Source: Candidatus Aquidulcis sp. (GTDB taxonomy: Bacteria; Chloroflexota; Anaerolineae; Anaerolineales; UBA4823). From it: DNA of 64,000 bases. Shown here piece by piece: positions 61,603-64,000 of the stretch. How positions within the stretch are numbered: the stretch's first letter is position 1; each line of letters begins with the position of its first letter. The DNA lies in contig DYIZ01000005.1 in assembly GCA_020723385.1 (NCBI GenBank), positions 18,325 to 82,324 on the forward strand. The letters run 5' to 3'. Both the position numbers and the translations under genes were made by a program. The notes under the pieces were generated by a model. That model did not search any database. It saw nothing but the letters and a program-made list of their open reading frames with translations, and had not been told where the DNA came from.

Positions 61603-61684
61603 CCATCCACGAATATTGCACGAATACACGAATAACCTGTCACGAAAATCGCCATTCGTGTATTCGTGGACTATTCGCGGATGG
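61603..61684. repeat. extended inverted repeat
   Basis: Arms from ccatccacgaata to tattcgcggatgg, with an inner 15-bp perfect stem (cacgaatacacgaat / attcgtgtattcgtg). About four mismatches over 31 bases. Confidence 0.7.
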
Positions 61685-61753
61685 TTTGTGCAATCCTATT
61701 GAGAATTGCGGTGGCTTTTGTACGTTGTCAGGAAGAAAACGATGTCGAAATGT

Positions 61754-62989
61754 TCAGGCGGTTAGATCAGTAATCGTCAAATACACTAAGGTCTGGTTCA
61801 ACAGTTGATAAACCACCTCACCGAACGTGATCGGCCCTGTAATTACTCCCGTGTGCTTGCCTTCCAGTTTCGAATATAGATAATTCAAGATACAGTTACA
61901 GGAAAAAACGGGGTGATTGTTCAACTGCATCGGAATCATCGCCGAGAATTGGCTTACGTAATCTTCGATGGGCCTCGCCTGTTTGTAGGGTACGCCGGCA
62001 AATACAGGTGCGTAGAAATGAACTTCTTGCTTTTCTTGATCTACTTTTTGAAAACTGACGTTGACCATAGCTCCATAATAATCCGCCACAAGCGGCAGCC
62101 TGATATCCAGGCCCCGGCGGGTCACATACTCCGCGAAGTTGGTCCTGACCCCATTGATATACGCCTCGTTTACCGAGAAACTGTTCTCAGGAAATGTGAT
62201 CGTATCCCCATCGCCCTGTGCGAAGATGTTGAGATAGTTGATCTCGGCTACTTGAGTGGTCGGTAACTCAACATGCATGACCACCGCCCCATCTTCCAGC
62301 ATCGTTTGGGTTTGACCATTGAACACCTTGGGCGTAACTTTGCCCAAATCGTCAAGATGCGTCCCGGAGATCCAACCAATCAGAGGATGATATCCAAACC
62401 CTTCATATTGCGGCGCGCGCAAGGCAAACTCGAAATGCGACTTGGATGAGGCAGGAATGATGATCAGGCTGAAGCCATTCTCGGCCATGTCAGTATACAC
62501 CCCCGGGATGGTCTGAGCGTCGTAAGCCTTGATAGTTATCCCAGAGACGTTCTCCGGTATTTGAGTAACGTAGATTTTTTTCCGCGTGGACAGGCCGCCT
62601 TGCTCCGTCATGAAATAAGGAATTGATCCGCCGATCCATTTTCCGGCAGGCAGTTGTTTGAGAATTTCTTCATCCCCGGCCAGCATCAATATTTGGCCGC
62701 GCTTGATCTTATCTTTGACCTCAGTGACATCATACATGTACCCGTTCATGTCGTTCTTCCCGAAGACTTGGAAAAGATCACTCTGAACGGATAATACTTG
62801 TGAGTTACGCACAAATATATCCCTCAGTTGTTGAGCACATCGCTGGATTCTTTGCGGCGACGGATCGTTTTTCACTTGGACCGTCAAGAAACCTAAGACT
62901 AAATTGGTGGCAAGAAATTCAAATTGGAACTTTTTCTTACCAGTAACGATATCGCTCCAGACAGGATGCGATTGAGGCGGCACATCCAT
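61754..62989 (-). CDS. conserved protein with FIST-like C-terminus
   Basis: 411 residues from ATG 62989, preceded by aaggag seven bases upstream; the longer starts lack a site. No signal peptide or membrane helix. The C-terminal part reads FSCNCILNYLYSKLEG and TGPITFGEVVYQLLNQT, like the end of FIST_C sensor domains (cysteine, then GEI and N-x-T). The N-terminal half is mixed alpha/beta. It may sense or bind a small ligand in the AOR cluster. The precise family is uncertain; DUF6976 is a possible match from memory. Confidence 0.65.
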   Translation of the reverse strand: MDVPPQSHPVWSDIVTGKKKFQFEFLATNLVLGFLTVQVKNDPSPQRIQRCAQQLRDIFVRNSQVLSVQSDLFQVFGKNDMNGYMYDVTEVKDKIKRGQILMLAGDEEILKQLPAGKWIGGSIPYFMTEQGGLSTRKKIYVTQIPENVSGITIKAYDAQTIPGVYTDMAENGFSLIIIPASSKSHFEFALRAPQYEGFGYHPLIGWISGTHLDDLGKVTPKVFNGQTQTMLEDGAVVMHVELPTTQVAEINYLNIFAQGDGDTITFPENSFSVNEAYINGVRTNFAEYVTRRGLDIRLPLVADYYGAMVNVSFQKVDQEKQEVHFYAPVFAGVPYKQARPIEDYVSQFSAMIPMQLNNHPVFSCNCILNYLYSKLEGKHTGVITGPITFGEVVYQLLNQTLVYLTITDLTA

Positions 62990-63144
62990 GACAATCTCCT
63001 TCATAAAGAGGATCAGCAGATCACGGCTTGCTCTCACTGGGCGATGCGATTACGGGCGACACCATCATCCAGCAACCTCGACGGGACTTCCATTCACATC
63101 GAGAGAGTCTGTAACCCACTCATTATATTTCATTCGGCTTCCTT

Positions 63145-63205
63145 CTGGCCTATTCTTAAGTGCAGCCTTTCAAAATTGTGCAGAGTAAACCTCTACTTTT
63201 GGCCA
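63145..63205 (-). promoter_or_regulatory. conserved leader element, copy 2
   Basis: The minus strand reads CCTGGCCAAAAGTAGAGGTTT and, after a gap, GAAAGGCTGCACTT, matching the sequence upstream of the gene at 61292 with a few changes. It lies about 160 bases before the gene at 62989. Pairing is weaker than in copy 1. Confidence 0.4.
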
Positions 63206-63238
63206 GGTGGCCGCGGACGGTGTAACCTTTTTACTTCA

Positions 63239-63514
63239 TCACCCGCCCGCTACGGGTGGGAAAATGGCGATAACATCTTCTGAAGCCAAGGGCGCTCCCA
63301 GGCCGCCCAATTCACGGCAGTCAACGCCATTGACTAATACAATGGCAAATTGCCCCAGGTTGCCGTTTCCATCCGTAACCCATTTACTGAATCCTGGGCC
63401 ATAAGAAGCGCACAAGGTTCGCAGCAACTCGCCCACGGTTGGGACAGGCTGATCCCAGGTTTGTTCGCTCCGGTGGGTGACTTCGCGCAGCATGGCAAAA
63501 TAACGGATGATCAT
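63239..63514 (-). CDS. MoaD/ThiS-type sulfur carrier, copy 3
   Basis: 91 residues from ATG 63514. Beta-grasp pattern (MIIRYFAMLREVTH, VPTVGELLRTL, FAIVLVNGVD, DVIAIFPPVAGG) ending in Gly-Gly, so it can be adenylated and thiocarboxylated. It lies between the second AOR and the FIST-like gene. It may serve the second AOR while copy 1 serves the first. Confidence 0.9.
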   Translation of the reverse strand: MIIRYFAMLREVTHRSEQTWDQPVPTVGELLRTLCASYGPGFSKWVTDGNGNLGQFAIVLVNGVDCRELGGLGAPLASEDVIAIFPPVAGG

Positions 63515-63890
63515 CGTGTCAGTAACTGGTCAAGCTCAACAGATGAAAATTCTTGCTCGAGCCGGATGAAAATCCGGCGAAATCGAGGACGCCGGCTGCT
63601 TTGCAAGCGATTTGTTCCCTCGGGACGTAAAATTTCCATTTACACTCAGGCTAGTTTTTTTGAGATTTGGGCGGCCAGGTTACTGTCCATTCGCTGATAT
63701 TTTAATTGATATCGTGAATTTCTATACCGCCACATATAGCGGTAATCGCGACGAAAGGCCTACATATGGCAGTAAGTGTTTTGCTCTCACAGAGCAATTT
63801 ACAACGAAAAATGAATTTTCAGCGTGTTCTATTGCTCTCAAAACCAAAATGAAGGTAAAAAGCGGCTTTTTGGGCCATAATTCGCGAAAG
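63515..63890. other. intergenic region between two genes
   Basis: 376 bases with no supported gene on either strand. A small hairpin (ccgga-tgaaaa-tccgg) at about 63560 and AT-rich stretches are present. I see no convincing promoter or riboswitch. Confidence 0.5.
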
Positions 63891-64000
63891 TCACTTTAAT
63901 TTAAGCGAACAGTCAGAGGTTAACCCGAGTTCTTTCAATTTCTCCTGAGTGGGCACGCCTTCGGCGTTCCAGCCGCGTAGTTCGTAATATTCAGGCATCA
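63891..64000 (-). CDS. C-terminus of a second tungsten aldehyde:ferredoxin oxidoreductase (cut by window edge)
   Basis: Reading in from the right edge on the minus strand gives MPEYYELRGWNAEGVPTQEK and then LKELGLTSDCSLKLK, stop TGA at 63893-63891. YYELRGW...GVPT..KL.ELGL is the conserved C-terminal signature of AOR enzymes, which the AOR at 59105 lacks in this form. The start and active site lie outside the window. The cluster therefore includes two AOR-family enzymes. Confidence 0.8.
   Translation of the reverse strand, partial: MPEYYELRGWNAEGVPTQEKLKELGLTSDCSLKLK

Larger units (their letters stand above)
61293..61753. other. intergenic region with several hairpins
   Basis: 461 bases with no supported gene. 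It contains a leader element at 61334-61390, three long inverted repeats at 61456-61484, 61533-61571 and 61603-61684, and scattered AT-rich sequence. It separates two minus-strand genes. Confidence 0.7.

Noticed and set aside
63515..63890. Molybdenum/tungsten cofactor riboswitch before the MoaD-type gene
   Set aside because: I looked for the known Moco RNA pattern and could not find its conserved core; a covariance-model search would decide.

Overview
The window looks like part of a chromosome of an anaerobic or facultative Chloroflexota bacterium, most likely Anaerolineae-like. This is inferred from gene content only: very large GAF/HAMP/Cache multi-sensor proteins, a MalT-like LuxR regulator, a tungsten aldehyde:ferredoxin oxidoreductase locus, periplasmic nitrite ammonification (nrfHA), a fragment of a secreted PKD protein with a YLPL-type C-terminus, and a double-length UvrA-like ATPase. 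Coding density is high. Many neighbours overlap by ATGA or GTGA, so operons are tightly coupled. Several genes have TATAAT exactly six bases before the ATG, which suggests leaderless mRNAs.

Layout. 1-11.2 kb is mostly housekeeping: the 3' part of galT, two paralogous zinc-ribbon membrane proteins, a membrane diguanylate cyclase, nrfHA with a CRP/FNR-like site, two tandem secreted FxLYD-like paralogues sharing a 191-bp leader/signal-peptide repeat, RNase D, a beta-CASP RNase, and tRNA-Ser(CGA). From 11.14 to 45.21 kb lies a segment bounded by 17-bp direct repeats of the tRNA-Ser 3' end. The copy at 45.2 kb is followed by a tRNA-like terminator, as expected for a genomic island inserted in the tRNA gene. 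The segment carries an esterase, two MDR oxidoreductases flanking a cysteine desulfurase-rhodanese fusion, a two-component system, an XPD/DinG-type helicase with a nuclease domain, a set of small membrane proteins with a broken methyltransferase, and a MalT-like regulator. It ends with an 18.5-kb signalling array from 26.5 to 45.0 kb.

The signalling array is the most unusual part. It has a PAS/GAF histidine kinase and response regulator, a REC-REC-GAF protein, three giant membrane sensors with extracellular sensory regions, HAMP and GAF domains but no kinase, MCP or cyclase output, a soluble histidine kinase with repeated degenerate GAF-like modules, a threonine-synthase-like PLP enzyme fused to a receiver domain, and a stand-alone receiver. 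The last six genes run head to tail with overlaps or very short gaps.

From 45.3 to 55.7 kb are a 38-residue lysine-rich protein, a 1626-residue tandem UvrA-like protein coupled to an alpha/alpha-toroid protein, an ABC-2 exporter (ATPase plus two permeases), and a nucleosidase coupled to a DUF5946-like protein. From 55.7 kb to the right edge, all on the minus strand, is a tungsten-enzyme locus: AbrB-radical SAM maturase, MoaA, three ubiquitin-like sulfur-carrier proteins, an aldehyde:ferredoxin oxidoreductase (AOR), two proteins of unknown role, and the C-terminus of a second AOR cut by the window edge. No CRISPR array, prophage, intact insertion sequence or integrase was seen.
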